DNA of 64,000 nt from contig OZ242004.1 in assembly GCA_965204685.1 (NCBI GenBank), positions 930,001-994,000 of the forward strand, written 5' to 3'. Position 1 is the first letter of the stretch. The number at the start of each line of letters is the position of its first letter. Made by a program: the position numbers and the translations under genes. The notes beneath the pieces are model-generated. The model had not been told where the DNA came from. It saw nothing but the letters and a program-made list of their open reading frames with translations, and ran no database searches. This DNA comes from Bin87 sp965204685 (GTDB taxonomy: Bacteria; Chloroflexota; Dehalococcoidia; Lucifugimonadales; UBA3495). Of this stretch, positions 25,432 to 33,992 are shown piece after piece.

Positions 25432-26670
25432 ATGTCGTCCCCGTCGGCAACGCCTCCCTCACACCCGACTTCCGACCAATCGCCCGCGCCGTTGGAAGGC
25501 GTGCGGGTCGTTGAGTGGGGGGAGATGGTTTCGGCGCCGTTTTGCGCCAAGGTCCTGGCGGAGTTGGGCGCCGATGTCGTCAAGGTAGAACCGCCGGAGG
25601 GCGACGCGGCGCGACGCGCCGGACCATTTCCCGGCGGACGACGCCACGCCGAGCGCAGCGGGCTGTTCCTGTTCGCTAACCTGGGCAAGCGCGGAGTGAC
25701 CCTGCACACCGACACACGAGACGGCATCGAGCGGCTGCACAACCTGCTCACCGGAGCCGACATTTTTGTCGAGAACCGGCCCTTCCCGGCCCTGGAGCCG
25801 GCGGGAATCGACTCGGCCTCCCTGCGCCATCGTCACCCGCACCTGATCACCGTGTCACTCTCTCCTTACGGTCGTACCGGCGACTATGCCGGATACGCCG
25901 GCTACGACCTGCAGGTGAACGCCCTGAGCGGCATGAGCTTCGGCACCGGCCACCCCCACCGGGAGCCCCTGACCACACCGGACCGCCAGGCCGGATATCT
26001 GGCCGGCTTGGGCGGAGCCTACGCCGCCATCGTCGCTTTGCTGGCCCGGGAGTCGAACCTGTCCGGCGACGGCCCGGACGCCAGCCACCAGGACGTCGGC
26101 GGGCAGTACATCGACGTCGCCGATTCGGGCGTGATCAGCACGCTGCTGACCGGCTACCATCTGCCCACCTTCATCTACCGCGGCATCGCCGGCTCCCGCT
26201 CGGGGAACCGGATGCGCCTCGGCCTCTTTCCCAACTGCGTGCTGCCCTGCCGGGACGGCTACGTGTGTATCGACGCCCCGCAGCTGGAACAGTACCAGCG
26301 GTTCCTGCACCTGCTGGGCGACCCGGACTGGACCGAAAATCCACGCTACCGGGACCGCCGCGCCATGAGCGACCAATATCCCGAGGAGGCCGAAAACCTG
26401 ATCGCCCCCTGGTTCATGGAACACGACAAGGCGGAGATCCTGCAGCTGTGCCTGGAAAACCGCATCCCGTGCGCCCCGGTTCTGACCATGGACGAGGCGC
26501 TGGCAATGCCCCACCTCCACCAGCGGGACTGGTTTGTCGAATCGGAACATCCCGAGGCCGGCGCCTACCGCTATCCCGGCGCTCCGGTGCGGCTGCACGG
26601 TTCGCCTTGCCGCATCGTCCGTCCCGCTCCGCTGCTGGGACAGCACAACGCGGATGTGTTCGGAGAATGA
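25432..26670 (+). CDS. CaiB/BaiF class III CoA-transferase, first of a pair
   Basis: A 412-residue CoA-transferase that moves CoA between carboxylic acids. LEGVRVVEWGEMVSAPFCAK and LAELGADVVKVEPPEGD are the N-terminal signature, FVENRPFPALEPAGID and LITVSLSPYGRTGDYAGY follow, and it ends RPAPLLGQHNADVFGE. The expected catalytic Asp after the second helix is not evident (sequence around YAAIVALLARES). The start at 25432 is by homology; no good ribosome-binding site is seen. It overlaps the next CoA-transferase by 4 nt (ATGA), so they probably form one heteromeric enzyme. Confidence 0.85.
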   Translation: MSSPSATPPSHPTSDQSPAPLEGVRVVEWGEMVSAPFCAKVLAELGADVVKVEPPEGDAARRAGPFPGGRRHAERSGLFLFANLGKRGVTLHTDTRDGIERLHNLLTGADIFVENRPFPALEPAGIDSASLRHRHPHLITVSLSPYGRTGDYAGYAGYDLQVNALSGMSFGTGHPHREPLTTPDRQAGYLAGLGGAYAAIVALLARESNLSGDGPDASHQDVGGQYIDVADSGVISTLLTGYHLPTFIYRGIAGSRSGNRMRLGLFPNCVLPCRDGYVCIDAPQLEQYQRFLHLLGDPDWTENPRYRDRRAMSDQYPEEAENLIAPWFMEHDKAEILQLCLENRIPCAPVLTMDEALAMPHLHQRDWFVESEHPEAGAYRYPGAPVRLHGSPCRIVRPAPLLGQHNADVFGE

Positions 26671-27983
26671 CGGTCCCCGGCAAAATGACGATCCCCGGCA
26701 GTCCGATGCCTCGCCCCCCTCTGCGCAACGTCCGCGTCGTGGACCTGGGCTCCGCCTGGGCCGGGCCCATGGCGGGACACCTGCTGGCGGACATGGGCGC
26801 GGAGGTAATCAAGATCGAGAGCCGGGCGCGCCTGGACGGAATGCGCCTGGGCCGGCCCATGATACCCATTGAAAATCACGGTGAAGATTTAGCCGGCGGA
26901 GATCGCGGCCTCTGGCCCGAGCTGCAGCCGGTGTTTCACGGGCTCAACCGGAACAAGCTCAGCGTCACGCTTAACCTGCGCACCGCAGCCGGCCGCAGCA
27001 TCCTGCAACGGCTGGCCTCGGTCAGCGACGTGGTGCTGGCGAACTTCTCGCCGGGAGTGCTGGAACGGCTGGGCATGGACCACGCCAGCCTCCGGGCGGT
27101 CAAGCCGGACATCATCGTGGCATCCATGCCGGCCTTCGGCGATACCGGCTCGCTGCGCGACATGGTCGCCTATGCGCCCATCATCCAGGCCATGTCGGGC
27201 ATGATGAGCCTGGTGGGTTACCCGCCGGAAGCAGGTGAGCCGCTGGTGGGCGAACTCCAGGCCGCGTGGAGCGACACGGTGGCCGCCCTGTGTACGGCGC
27301 TGGGGGTCGCGGCCGCGTTGCGGCACCGCAACCGTACCGGCGCCGGGCAGTACGTGGAAGCCGCCCACCTGGAGGGCACGGCCGCGTTGCTGGGGGTGCC
27401 GATGCTGGAGTACCAGATGACGGGCGAGATCCCGGTTTCGCCCGGCAACGACGACCCGGACTTCGCGCCGCACAATAATTACCCCTGCGCCGGCGACGAC
27501 GCCTGGGTCGCCATCGCCGTGCGCACCGAGCAAGAATGGCAGGCATTGGTCGGCGTCATCCAAAGCGATGGCGCCGGACACTCCGGCCTGGCCGCCGACG
27601 CCAGGTTCGCCGATAAATCGTCCCGCTGGACCAACCGCCGTGACCTGGACGAGCGCATCGCGGCGTGGACGCGCCGCCTCAGCCCCCAGCAGGTGGTGGA
27701 GAAGTTGCAGGCGGCAGGAGTGGCGGCCATGCCGGTGATGAACATCGCCGATCAGTTCGCCGACCCGCATCTGAACGCCCGGGAGACCTACGTGGAAATC
27801 GACCACCCCCACGTCGGCGCCGAGATGGTCTACGGGGTGCCCTGGCGGTTCAGCGACACCCCCGGCTCGGTGCGCGCGCCGGCTCCGCTCCTGGGCCAGC
27901 ACAACGGCTACGTGCTGCAGCAACTGCTGGGTATGCACGAGACGCGAATCGACGAACTCGTGGCGCAGCAAGTCGTGTACTGA
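26667..27983 (+). CDS. CaiB/BaiF class III CoA-transferase, second of a pair
   Basis: A 438-residue relative of the upstream gene, starting at the overlapping ATG at 26667. RNVRVVDLGSAWAGPMAGHL, LADMGAEVIKIES and LNRNKLSVTLNLRTAAGR are family signatures, AAWSDTVAALCTALG carries a candidate catalytic Asp, and the C-terminus has APAPLLGQHNGYVLQ. Paired class III transferases such as BbsEF or SmtAB are known to work as heteromers; the substrate here is not determined. Confidence 0.88.
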   Translation: MTVPGKMTIPGSPMPRPPLRNVRVVDLGSAWAGPMAGHLLADMGAEVIKIESRARLDGMRLGRPMIPIENHGEDLAGGDRGLWPELQPVFHGLNRNKLSVTLNLRTAAGRSILQRLASVSDVVLANFSPGVLERLGMDHASLRAVKPDIIVASMPAFGDTGSLRDMVAYAPIIQAMSGMMSLVGYPPEAGEPLVGELQAAWSDTVAALCTALGVAAALRHRNRTGAGQYVEAAHLEGTAALLGVPMLEYQMTGEIPVSPGNDDPDFAPHNNYPCAGDDAWVAIAVRTEQEWQALVGVIQSDGAGHSGLAADARFADKSSRWTNRRDLDERIAAWTRRLSPQQVVEKLQAAGVAAMPVMNIADQFADPHLNARETYVEIDHPHVGAEMVYGVPWRFSDTPGSVRAPAPLLGQHNGYVLQQLLGMHETRIDELVAQQVVY

Positions 27984-28063
27984 CCGGCCGAAGTCGCAGC
28001 CGAGGTTAAACCGCTGTCATCGCTTCCAAAAACAGGCCAGTTCCCATCATCCAACCCATACCA

Positions 28064-28092
28064 TCCCGTTCATCCTGTGCATCCATGTAAAT
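28064..28092. repeat. ATCCTGTGCATCCATGTAAA-type dispersed repeat
   Basis: This is one of several short repeats containing TCCTGTGCATCCATG or its reverse complement. Others are near 29245-29275, 42375-42436 (inverted pair), 43602-43633 (inverted), 54219-54250 and 54667-54692. The copies at 28064 and 29245 bracket RNA copy A and the gene at 28544; those at 54219 and 54667 bracket RNA copy B. Confidence 0.7.
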
Positions 28093-28137
28093 TGTTCCTC
28101 CTCCGCAAACTGGGTACGCCTTGAGGCAAACACCTCC

Positions 28138-28166
28138 TTGACATAGACGAACGCATGTTCCATAAT
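28138..28166 (+). promoter_or_regulatory. Promoter of structured RNA copy A
   Basis: A perfect TTGACA (28138-28143) and CATAAT (28161-28166) with a 17-bp spacer put the start near 28173. That is 16 nt before the closing stem of the structured region and far from any coding start. Confidence 0.75.
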
Positions 28167-28172
28167 ATCCCC

Positions 28173-28470
28173 GTCAGGTGTAACTCGCTTCAGCCAGAGC
28201 CTTCCGGTCGTTCACGGCCATCCGTTAGCACCAAAATCGCAATACCGGCCCTGCGACAACCGGGACCGCCGCCGGCCACCACCCAGGAACCTAACCGGCG
28301 CGGTCTCAACGGCCACAGGAGACGCCACTATCCTGGGAGCTGCGGCCCGAACCTCCCCGTTACCTCGGGGTAGAGAACGCCCGCAGTGATCCGAAACAGG
28401 GGCTAAACCTTTGCGTACCACCCCCGGCCGTGGGGCTAACCGACGACCATCCGGCTCTGGCTGAACCCAG
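28173..28470 (+). ncRNA. Candidate structured noncoding RNA, copy A
   Basis: This is an intergenic region with a strong promoter and nested long-range pairing. A 13-bp perfect closing stem joins 28189-28201 (TTCAGCCAGAGCC) to 28453-28465. Next come GGTCGT (28206-28211)/ACGACC (28443-28448) and CACGGCC (28213-28219)/GGCCGTG (28426-28432). Inside are CAGGA/TCCTG (28316-28320/28331-28335) and CTGCGG/CCGCAG (28340-28345/28381-28386) around a CCCCG/CGGGG hairpin. The 3' side contains ACCCCCGGCCGTGGGGCT (28420-28437), identical in copy B at 54528. That block can also fold on itself (CCCC/GGGG), competing with the long-range helix. It matches no RNA family I recognise. Confidence 0.7.
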
Positions 28471-28543
28471 CGCAACTCACCCGACGCCAAACCTGACGCC
28501 AGCAAGCAACCGACAGCATCGCCACACCTGACCGGGAGCGCCC

Positions 28544-29143
28544 GTGAGCCCAGACCATCACCTCCGCCGTAGCCTTCATTTCCTCGACCTTGCCACCGCC
28601 GATCTCGACGCCGGTGATTGCCCCCGCGCTGCCGGTGCCCTCGCACGCTCCGCCAGTCACGCGGCCACCGCTGCCGCCGTCCATTGGCGTTATCCGCATA
28701 ACACGCGACGCCGGCTGCACCTCGTGCTCGGCATGCTCATGTTCAACGGCTTGCTCGAATACCGGCACCACCGCACCTTCCGCCATGTCTACGAACTGTC
28801 GGACATCTTTGCGCGCTCGTCCGTCCCCAATGCGTCCGGCCCTGATGGACTGCGGCGCCTCCGCCGTGCCCGTCGCCGCGTGTTCCGCTTGATCGCCGCC
28901 GTGACCGCGGCCATGGACGCCGATCCCAGTCCCAAAACCTGGGAGGAACTCAACGCGGACACCGCAGTGACCGGTCCGCCCTGTGACCGTCCCGGCCGCT
29001 ATGAAATGCACACCACCATCCCGGCCCGCTGCAACAACCTCTCCTTTCCCCCGGGCAACCCCCAACGTGGTTCGGTCGTCTACGATCCCGCCGCCTGCCC
29101 CAAATGCGCCGCCTTTTCTGCCCTGATCGCGTCCCGACGCTAG
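28544..29143 (+). CDS. Hypothetical helical protein downstream of RNA copy A
   Basis: A 199-residue protein from the GTG at 28544, with GGGAG 5 nt upstream. The N-terminal part (LHFLDLATADLDAGDCPRAA, then ARSASHAATAAAVHWRYP) is a helical bundle reminiscent of HEPN folds. RHHRTFRHVYELSD follows, but a canonical RxxxxH catalytic motif is not clear. The C-terminus has a possible CPKC pair with an earlier Cys. Codon use is strongly GC3-biased, like the neighbours. Function unknown. Confidence 0.55.
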   Translation: MSPDHHLRRSLHFLDLATADLDAGDCPRAAGALARSASHAATAAAVHWRYPHNTRRRLHLVLGMLMFNGLLEYRHHRTFRHVYELSDIFARSSVPNASGPDGLRRLRRARRRVFRLIAAVTAAMDADPSPKTWEELNADTAVTGPPCDRPGRYEMHTTIPARCNNLSFPPGNPQRGSVVYDPAACPKCAAFSALIASRR

Positions 29144-29244
29144 TCCTTGAACCGTCACTCCGGCGAAAGAACAGCCTGCTCCGCCCCCCGATGCGGGGTC
29201 ACCCCGTACTTGATATGGGCCGGAATCCCGGAACCCCCGCATTT

Positions 29245-29275
29245 AAAAATCCCGTCCATCCTGTCCATCCATGCC
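29245..29275. repeat. Dispersed CATCCTGTCCATCCATG-type repeat; remainder of the gap before the ATPase genes
   Basis: Between 29144 and 29471 there is a partial CGTCACTCCGGCGAAAG palindrome (near 29154), this repeat, and a possible promoter. No gene is supported in the gap. Confidence 0.6.
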
Positions 29276-29319
29276 AGGAAACCACCTGAAACGGAACCCT
29301 GCCCAGTCATCTCCATTGC

Positions 29320-29348
29320 TTGCAGCGGTATGCAGCCTATGGTAACGT
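29320..29348 (+). promoter_or_regulatory. Possible promoter of the oppD-oppF-like genes
   Basis: TTGCAG (29320-29325) and TAACGT (29343-29348) are separated by 17 bp, about 120 nt upstream of the coding start. Confidence 0.35.
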
Positions 29349-29471
29349 GACCCAACTTAAAATCGCGGGAACATAGTGTGTCCGGCGAGCCGGCAAAGTA
29401 TCCACGGTCCGCACCGTGATACCCCACAGATTGGCCAGTGCGTCAAGCACTCACCGAGGAGGAGGTTTGCA

Positions 29472-30515
29472 GTGGACCCGCTGTTGGAAGTCAAGAATCT
29501 GCAAACATACTTTTTCACCTACGAAGGCGTGGTCAAGGCAGTTGACGATGTGACCTATGAGGTGATGCCCGGCGAAACGCTCGGGCTGGTCGGCGAAAGC
29601 GGATGTGGTAAGAGCGTCAGCGCGCTTTCCCTCATGCGCCTGATCCCCGACCCGCCCGGCAAAACCGTGGGCGGCGAGGTCCTGTTCGACGGCGAGGACA
29701 TCCTCCAGATCGACATGGACGACATGCGCCGGATACGCGGCGCAAAGATGGCCATGGTGTTCCAGGAGCCCATGACCTCCCTGAACCCGGTGCTCACCCT
29801 GGACCGGCAATTGACCGAGACCATCCAGTTGCACCTGGGCAAGAGCCGCGACGAAGCCCGCCGGGACGCAGTCGACCTGCTGGCCCGGGTGGGCATCCCC
29901 GACCCGGAACGCCGTATCCGCCAGTATCCCCACCAGTTCAGCGGGGGCATGCGCCAGCGCGTCATGATCGCCATGGCGCTGAGCTGCAACCCGCAGCTGA
30001 TCATCGCCGACGAGCCGACCACCGCCCTGGACGTGACCATTCAGGCGCAGATCCTGGAGTTGATGAAGTCTCTCACCCAGGACCTGGGCGTGGCCCTCAT
30101 CATCATCACGCACAACCTGGGCGTCGTGGCCCGCTACGCCGACCGGGTGAACGTGATGTACGCCGGCAAGATCATCGAACGGGGTTCCGCCTTCGAGATC
30201 TACACCAACCCCCGCCATCCCTACACCGTCGGGTTGCTGGACTCCGTGCCGCGCCTGGACCAGCGCCTCATGGACGACGAGGGCCAGGCGGCCAAGCTGG
30301 TGCCCATCGAAGGCCAGCCGCCGGACCTGGTCAACCTGCCCCAGGGATGTTCCTTCCGCGCCCGCTGCCGCTTTGCCATCGACAAGTGCGTCACCGAAGC
30401 GCCGCCGCTGATGCCGGTGGAGAGTAACAACTCTGAGGAACCCCACGTGTCCGCCTGCTGGCGCTCGGAGATCCTGGGCGTGCAGGCCTTGAGCTACGCT
30501 ATGGGAACCGGCTAG
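29472..30515 (+). CDS. Peptide ABC transporter ATPase (OppD/DppD)
   Basis: A 347-residue ATP-binding subunit. Walker A GLVGESGCGKS, Q-loop VFQEPMTSLNP, signature QFSGGMRQRVMIAMALSCNP, Walker B LIIADEPTTALDVT and the H-loop ITHNL are all present. The C-terminal Cys-rich oligopeptide domain (CSFRARCRFAIDKC, then CW) is typical of OppD. The start is the GTG at 29472 (VDPLLEVKNLQTYF), preceded by GAGGAGGAGG. It pairs with the next ATPase; the permeases and binding protein are on the opposite strand about 4-9 kb away. Confidence 0.94.
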   Translation: MDPLLEVKNLQTYFFTYEGVVKAVDDVTYEVMPGETLGLVGESGCGKSVSALSLMRLIPDPPGKTVGGEVLFDGEDILQIDMDDMRRIRGAKMAMVFQEPMTSLNPVLTLDRQLTETIQLHLGKSRDEARRDAVDLLARVGIPDPERRIRQYPHQFSGGMRQRVMIAMALSCNPQLIIADEPTTALDVTIQAQILELMKSLTQDLGVALIIITHNLGVVARYADRVNVMYAGKIIERGSAFEIYTNPRHPYTVGLLDSVPRLDQRLMDDEGQAAKLVPIEGQPPDLVNLPQGCSFRARCRFAIDKCVTEAPPLMPVESNNSEEPHVSACWRSEILGVQALSYAMGTG

Positions 30516-30581
30516 AACGCCGGTCCCCCATCGTCATTGGGTTTCGATTGGGAATGACGGTCCTGACAAGGGAGTTTCACG

Positions 30582-31622
30582 ATGACCACTGCTGAAATGC
30601 CCCAAACGGCTGCCACCACTCCGGCGGCGGAAAACTTGCTGCTGGACGTTCGCGGCCTCAAAATGCACTTTCCGGTGACGTCGGGCATCCTGTTCCAACG
30701 GGCGGTTGCCTACATCAAAGCCATCGACGGCGTGGATTTCACCGTGCGTCGCGGCGAGACCCTGGGCATGGTCGGCGAGTCCGGCTGCGGCAAGACCACC
30801 ACCGGCCGCTGCATCCTGCGCCTCTACCGGCCCACCGACGGCCAGATCTGGTTCAACGGCGTTGACATCGCCCAGGCCAAAACCGGCCAGATGCGGGCCA
30901 TGCGCCGCCAGATGCAGATCATCTTCCAGGACCCCTACAGCTCGCTGAACCCGCGTATGACCGCCGGCAACATCATCGGCGAACCCCTGGCGGTGCACGG
31001 GTTGGTCAACAACAAGCGGGAGTACCGCGAGCGGGTGTCCGAATTGCTCAACAACGTCGGCTTGAATCCGTACATGGCCGACCGCTTCCCCCACGAGTTC
31101 AGCGGCGGACAGCGCCAGCGCATCGGGGTCGCCCGCGCCCTCAGCGTTGACCCCGACTTCATCGTCTGCGACGAGCCGGTTTCGGCGTTGGACGTGTCCA
31201 TCCAGGCGCAGATCATCAACCTGCTGGAAGACCTGCAGGAACGGTACGACCTCACCTACCTGTTCATCGCCCACGACCTCTCGGTGGTGCGCCACATCAG
31301 CGACCGGGTCGCGGTGATGTACCTGGGCAAGATCGTGGAGATCGCCGACCGCAACGCCATCTACGAGAACCCGCAGCATCCCTACACCCGCGCGCTGCTT
31401 TCGGCGGTGCCGATCCCCGACCCGGTGCTGGACGCCCAGCGGGAACGGATCATCCTCTCCGGCGAAGTGCCCAGCCCGCTGAACCCGCCCAGCGGCTGCG
31501 TGTTCCACCCGCGCTGTCCCATCGCCACGGACGACTGCACGCGGGTAAACCCGGAAGCTCGGGAGGTGCTGCCCGACCACATCGCGGCCTGCATCAACGT
31601 GCCGGGGTACGGGCCTTACTGA
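30582..31622 (+). CDS. Peptide ABC transporter ATPase (OppF/DppF)
   Basis: A 346-residue ATPase. It has Walker A GMVGESGCGKTT, Q-loop IFQDPYSSLNPRMT, signature EFSGGQRQRIGVARALSVDP, Walker B FIVCDEPVSALDVS and H-loop IAHDLSVV. The C-terminal GCVFHPRCPIATDDC is the OppF Cys motif. It lies 66 nt downstream of the OppD-like gene and ends just before a strong intrinsic terminator, so it closes the operon. Confidence 0.95.
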   Translation: MTTAEMPQTAATTPAAENLLLDVRGLKMHFPVTSGILFQRAVAYIKAIDGVDFTVRRGETLGMVGESGCGKTTTGRCILRLYRPTDGQIWFNGVDIAQAKTGQMRAMRRQMQIIFQDPYSSLNPRMTAGNIIGEPLAVHGLVNNKREYRERVSELLNNVGLNPYMADRFPHEFSGGQRQRIGVARALSVDPDFIVCDEPVSALDVSIQAQIINLLEDLQERYDLTYLFIAHDLSVVRHISDRVAVMYLGKIVEIADRNAIYENPQHPYTRALLSAVPIPDPVLDAQRERIILSGEVPSPLNPPSGCVFHPRCPIATDDCTRVNPEAREVLPDHIAACINVPGYGPY

Positions 31623-31644
31623 CCCATCCACAAAGGGCGCTGAT

Positions 31645-31681
31645 AATACCCCGGGAGCGAATGCTGCCCGGGGTATTTTTG
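31645..31681 (+). terminator. Intrinsic terminator of the ATPase operon
   Basis: AATACCCCGGG and CCCGGGGTATT pair around an 11-nt loop and run into a T-tract, 23 nt after the OppF-like stop. Confidence 0.9.
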
Positions 31682-31735
31682 ACAGCCTCACTACCCGGCT
31701 TTACCCTGTCCTAAGATAGCGTAGGAGGCCACGCC

Positions 31736-31930
31736 ATGTGGGATAGGATTTTCATCTTGTCGATGGTGGTGTTTTTCATCGGCATGCTGGCGGTACTGGC
31801 TGGGGAGTTCGTTGTGCCAAGCGTCCAGCCGGTGACATCAATCGTGGGCGGTTCGATAGCCGGTTTGGCCGGACTTTCCGGCGCAGTGTCGGGGATAGTC
31901 CTGGTACTGACCACCGATTTCGGCCGCTGA
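31736..31930 (+). CDS. Small membrane protein
   Basis: A 64-residue hydrophobic protein with two predicted TM helices (about 5-25 and 36-59). AGGAGG stands 7 nt before the ATG, which supports translation. I do not recognise it. A second small membrane frame follows 3 nt later. Confidence 0.65.
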   Translation: MWDRIFILSMVVFFIGMLAVLAGEFVVPSVQPVTSIVGGSIAGLAGLSGAVSGIVLVLTTDFGR

Positions 31931-31933
31931 CCA

Positions 31934-32146
31934 GTGGGCCTCTATTCATCAGCTGCCAAAGCGATATTGTTGACCATCGCTCTGGTAATCGGAGCATTGA
32001 CAGCGACGCTGCTGGCAGTAATCGCCTTGCGCCTTCTATTTGACCCTACTGATTTTCTCTACGTAATAGCGTCGCTTATCACCATTGGCGGCGCAGGAAT
32101 ATCTCTAATTAGACTGTCGTTGCGACAGGGACGACGGAACAAATAA
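31934..32146 (+). CDS. Small membrane protein, possible partner of the preceding one
   Basis: A 70-residue frame with a GTG start and two predicted TM helices, ending in a basic tail (RLSLRQGRRNK). It has no ribosome-binding site of its own but begins 3 nt after the previous stop, so it could be translated by coupling. Confidence 0.5.
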   Translation: MGLYSSAAKAILLTIALVIGALTATLLAVIALRLLFDPTDFLYVIASLITIGGAGISLIRLSLRQGRRNK

Positions 32147-32163
32147 TCAAAATGAGGGTAGCA

Positions 32164-32931
32164 ATGCGTTTGGAAAACAAAACCGCTCTGATCACCGGCG
32201 CCAGCCGCAACATCGGCGCCGAAATCGCGCGCACCTTCGCCCGCGAGGGCGCCAACCTGATCCTGAACACCCGGCAGTCGGCCGAGGAACTGGAGGCGGT
32301 GGCGGCCCAGTGTCGCGAACTGGGCGTACAGACCCACACCGTCATCGGCGACGTGGCGGACCCCGACCGCGTGGCCGACATGGTCGCTGAAGGGATCGAC
32401 GCCCTGGGCACGGTGGACGTGCTGGTGAGCAACGTGGCGGTGCGCCCTCACAAGCCCATCCTGGAAGTGACGGTGGAGGAGTGGCAGAGCGTCATGGCGA
32501 CCAACCTCCACTCCGCGTTCTATCTCATCCACTCCGTTCTGCCGGGTATGATCAAGCAGCGGTCCGGCAGCATCATCGGACTGGGCGGGCAGTCGGCCAT
32601 CACCGGCCGCCCCGACACTGCTATTGTGACCACCGCCAAAACCGGCCTGCTGGGTTTGATTCGCGCCGTCGCCGCCGAGTGCGCCCAGTACGGGGTGCGC
32701 GCCAACCTGGTGAACCCGGGTTCCACAGACACCACGCGCGCCCATCCCGAGTGGTATCCGGAGTTCCAGGACGTGGCCCGCGGTTCCGACCAGCACCTGA
32801 AAGATATCCCTCTGGGCCGGCAGGGTACGGTCCAGGACATTGCCAACGCCTGCCTGTTCTACGCCAGCGACGAGTCGTCCTACATCACCGGCGACCGCAT
32901 GAACGTGGTGGGCGGGCGCTACATCGTATAG
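32164..32931 (+). CDS. SDR-family protein lacking the catalytic tyrosine
   Basis: A 255-residue Rossmann protein. TALITGASRNIGAEIARTF is the cofactor loop and NVAVRPHKPILEVTVEEWQ the central region. In place of YxxxK it reads VTTAK (in TAIVTTAKTGLLGLIRA), so the catalytic Tyr is Val; the Lys remains. A canonical SDR reaction is therefore unlikely, and it may bind cofactor or use different chemistry. The start is the ATG at 32164 after GAGGG. The two SDRs at 38467 and 41581 do have the Tyr. Confidence 0.85.
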   Translation: MRLENKTALITGASRNIGAEIARTFAREGANLILNTRQSAEELEAVAAQCRELGVQTHTVIGDVADPDRVADMVAEGIDALGTVDVLVSNVAVRPHKPILEVTVEEWQSVMATNLHSAFYLIHSVLPGMIKQRSGSIIGLGGQSAITGRPDTAIVTTAKTGLLGLIRAVAAECAQYGVRANLVNPGSTDTTRAHPEWYPEFQDVARGSDQHLKDIPLGRQGTVQDIANACLFYASDESSYITGDRMNVVGGRYIV

Positions 32932-32973
32932 CGCAGCGAACCCGACCTTGGTGGCGTGACTGGCCTCGTCGGG

Positions 32974-33954
32974 CTAGCTTCCGTAGGCCCGCTCCAACAC
33001 GGCGTCCAGCTCTTCCCTGGTGTAGCGGTATTCCTGGGTGCCGGGCTGCTGGATGGCAAAGTGGGCGCAGGCGGCTCCAATCTGGGCGGCGCGCTCCAGT
33101 TGACGCAACGTGATTGACCCGAAGCTGCCGCCTTCGTTGGCATGGGCGGCGACCACCGGGTGGATCAGGCCCAGGATCAGCCCGCCACGGAAGGCGTCGC
33201 CGGCCCCGGTGGGGTCAACCAGGTTGTCGGTGCGGACGGGCGGAACAATCGCCTGACCTTCCGGAATGGTGACGCGAATTCCCTGCTCGCCCAGCGTGGT
33301 GACGAGGACACCGGTAAGTTCCAGCAACCCGGCATCGTCGCGCCCGGTCTTCTCCGAAATGAGGGCCATTTCGTAGTCGTTGGCGATCAGCAGGTGTGAG
33401 TTGGCGATGCACGCGGCGAGCCCGTCCGCATCCCACGCGGGCAGTGATTGCCCTGGATCGAATATGGTGTAGATGCCCGCGCGGTAGGCGTCAGCGGTGA
33501 AGTTGGCCATGTCGGTCAGATTACCGGGCCCGACGATGTTGATAACGTCGGCCGGATCCACGCTTCCAAAATCGAAACCGGCAGCGTGCTTCATCGCGCC
33601 CGGGTTGAATCCGGTGATCTGATTGTCCGCGAGGTCGGTGACGATGAAAGCGGAGGCGGTGGCCTCTTCGTCCACGATGCGGATGTCATTCGTCGAAATG
33701 CCGTTGTCAGCCATCCAGGTGAAGTAATCGCGGTAGTCGGAACCGATGGCAGCGACGATTCGGGGTTCCTGTCCCAGCATCGCCAGGGAGTAGGCGATGT
33801 TGCCGGCGGTGCCACCGAAGTAGGCGTTGAAGCCGTCCACGGTGAAACTGAGGTTGATCTGGTGGACCCGCTCGGGGACGATATGGTCACCGAAGCGTCC
33901 GTTGAAGGTCATGATGCGGTCTATGGCGAGAGAGCCGGAGACTAATATCTGCAT
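32974..33954 (-). CDS. PfkB-family sugar/nucleoside kinase
   Basis: A 326-residue ribokinase-fold kinase. FGGTAGNIAYSLAMLG is PfkB signature 1, and DNLVDPTGAGDAFRGGLILG is signature 2 with the catalytic Asp in GAGD. FDPGQSLPAW and LLIANDYEMALI are also seen. The overall pattern resembles adenosine kinase-like members, but the substrate is unproven. It is last in a leftward run: aldolase, DUF192, kinase. Confidence 0.88.
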   Translation of the reverse strand: MQILVSGSLAIDRIMTFNGRFGDHIVPERVHQINLSFTVDGFNAYFGGTAGNIAYSLAMLGQEPRIVAAIGSDYRDYFTWMADNGISTNDIRIVDEEATASAFIVTDLADNQITGFNPGAMKHAAGFDFGSVDPADVINIVGPGNLTDMANFTADAYRAGIYTIFDPGQSLPAWDADGLAACIANSHLLIANDYEMALISEKTGRDDAGLLELTGVLVTTLGEQGIRVTIPEGQAIVPPVRTDNLVDPTGAGDAFRGGLILGLIHPVVAAHANEGGSFGSITLRQLERAAQIGAACAHFAIQQPGTQEYRYTREELDAVLERAYGS

Positions 33955-33992
33955 TGTGTCGAGTTCCTTTGGTCGAGATTTAGAGCGAGTGG

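Noticed and set aside
28173..28470. Known RNA family: tmRNA, RNase P, 6S, SRP RNA, cobalamin or other riboswitch
   Set aside because: None of the conserved cores I know (for example the RNase P P4 strands, SRP GGAA loop or cobalamin box) is present on either strand.
28212..28646. Leftward 144-codon reading frame over RNA copy A
   Set aside because: It is Arg/Gly-rich with no domain, no ribosome-binding site, and conflicts with the conserved RNA structure.
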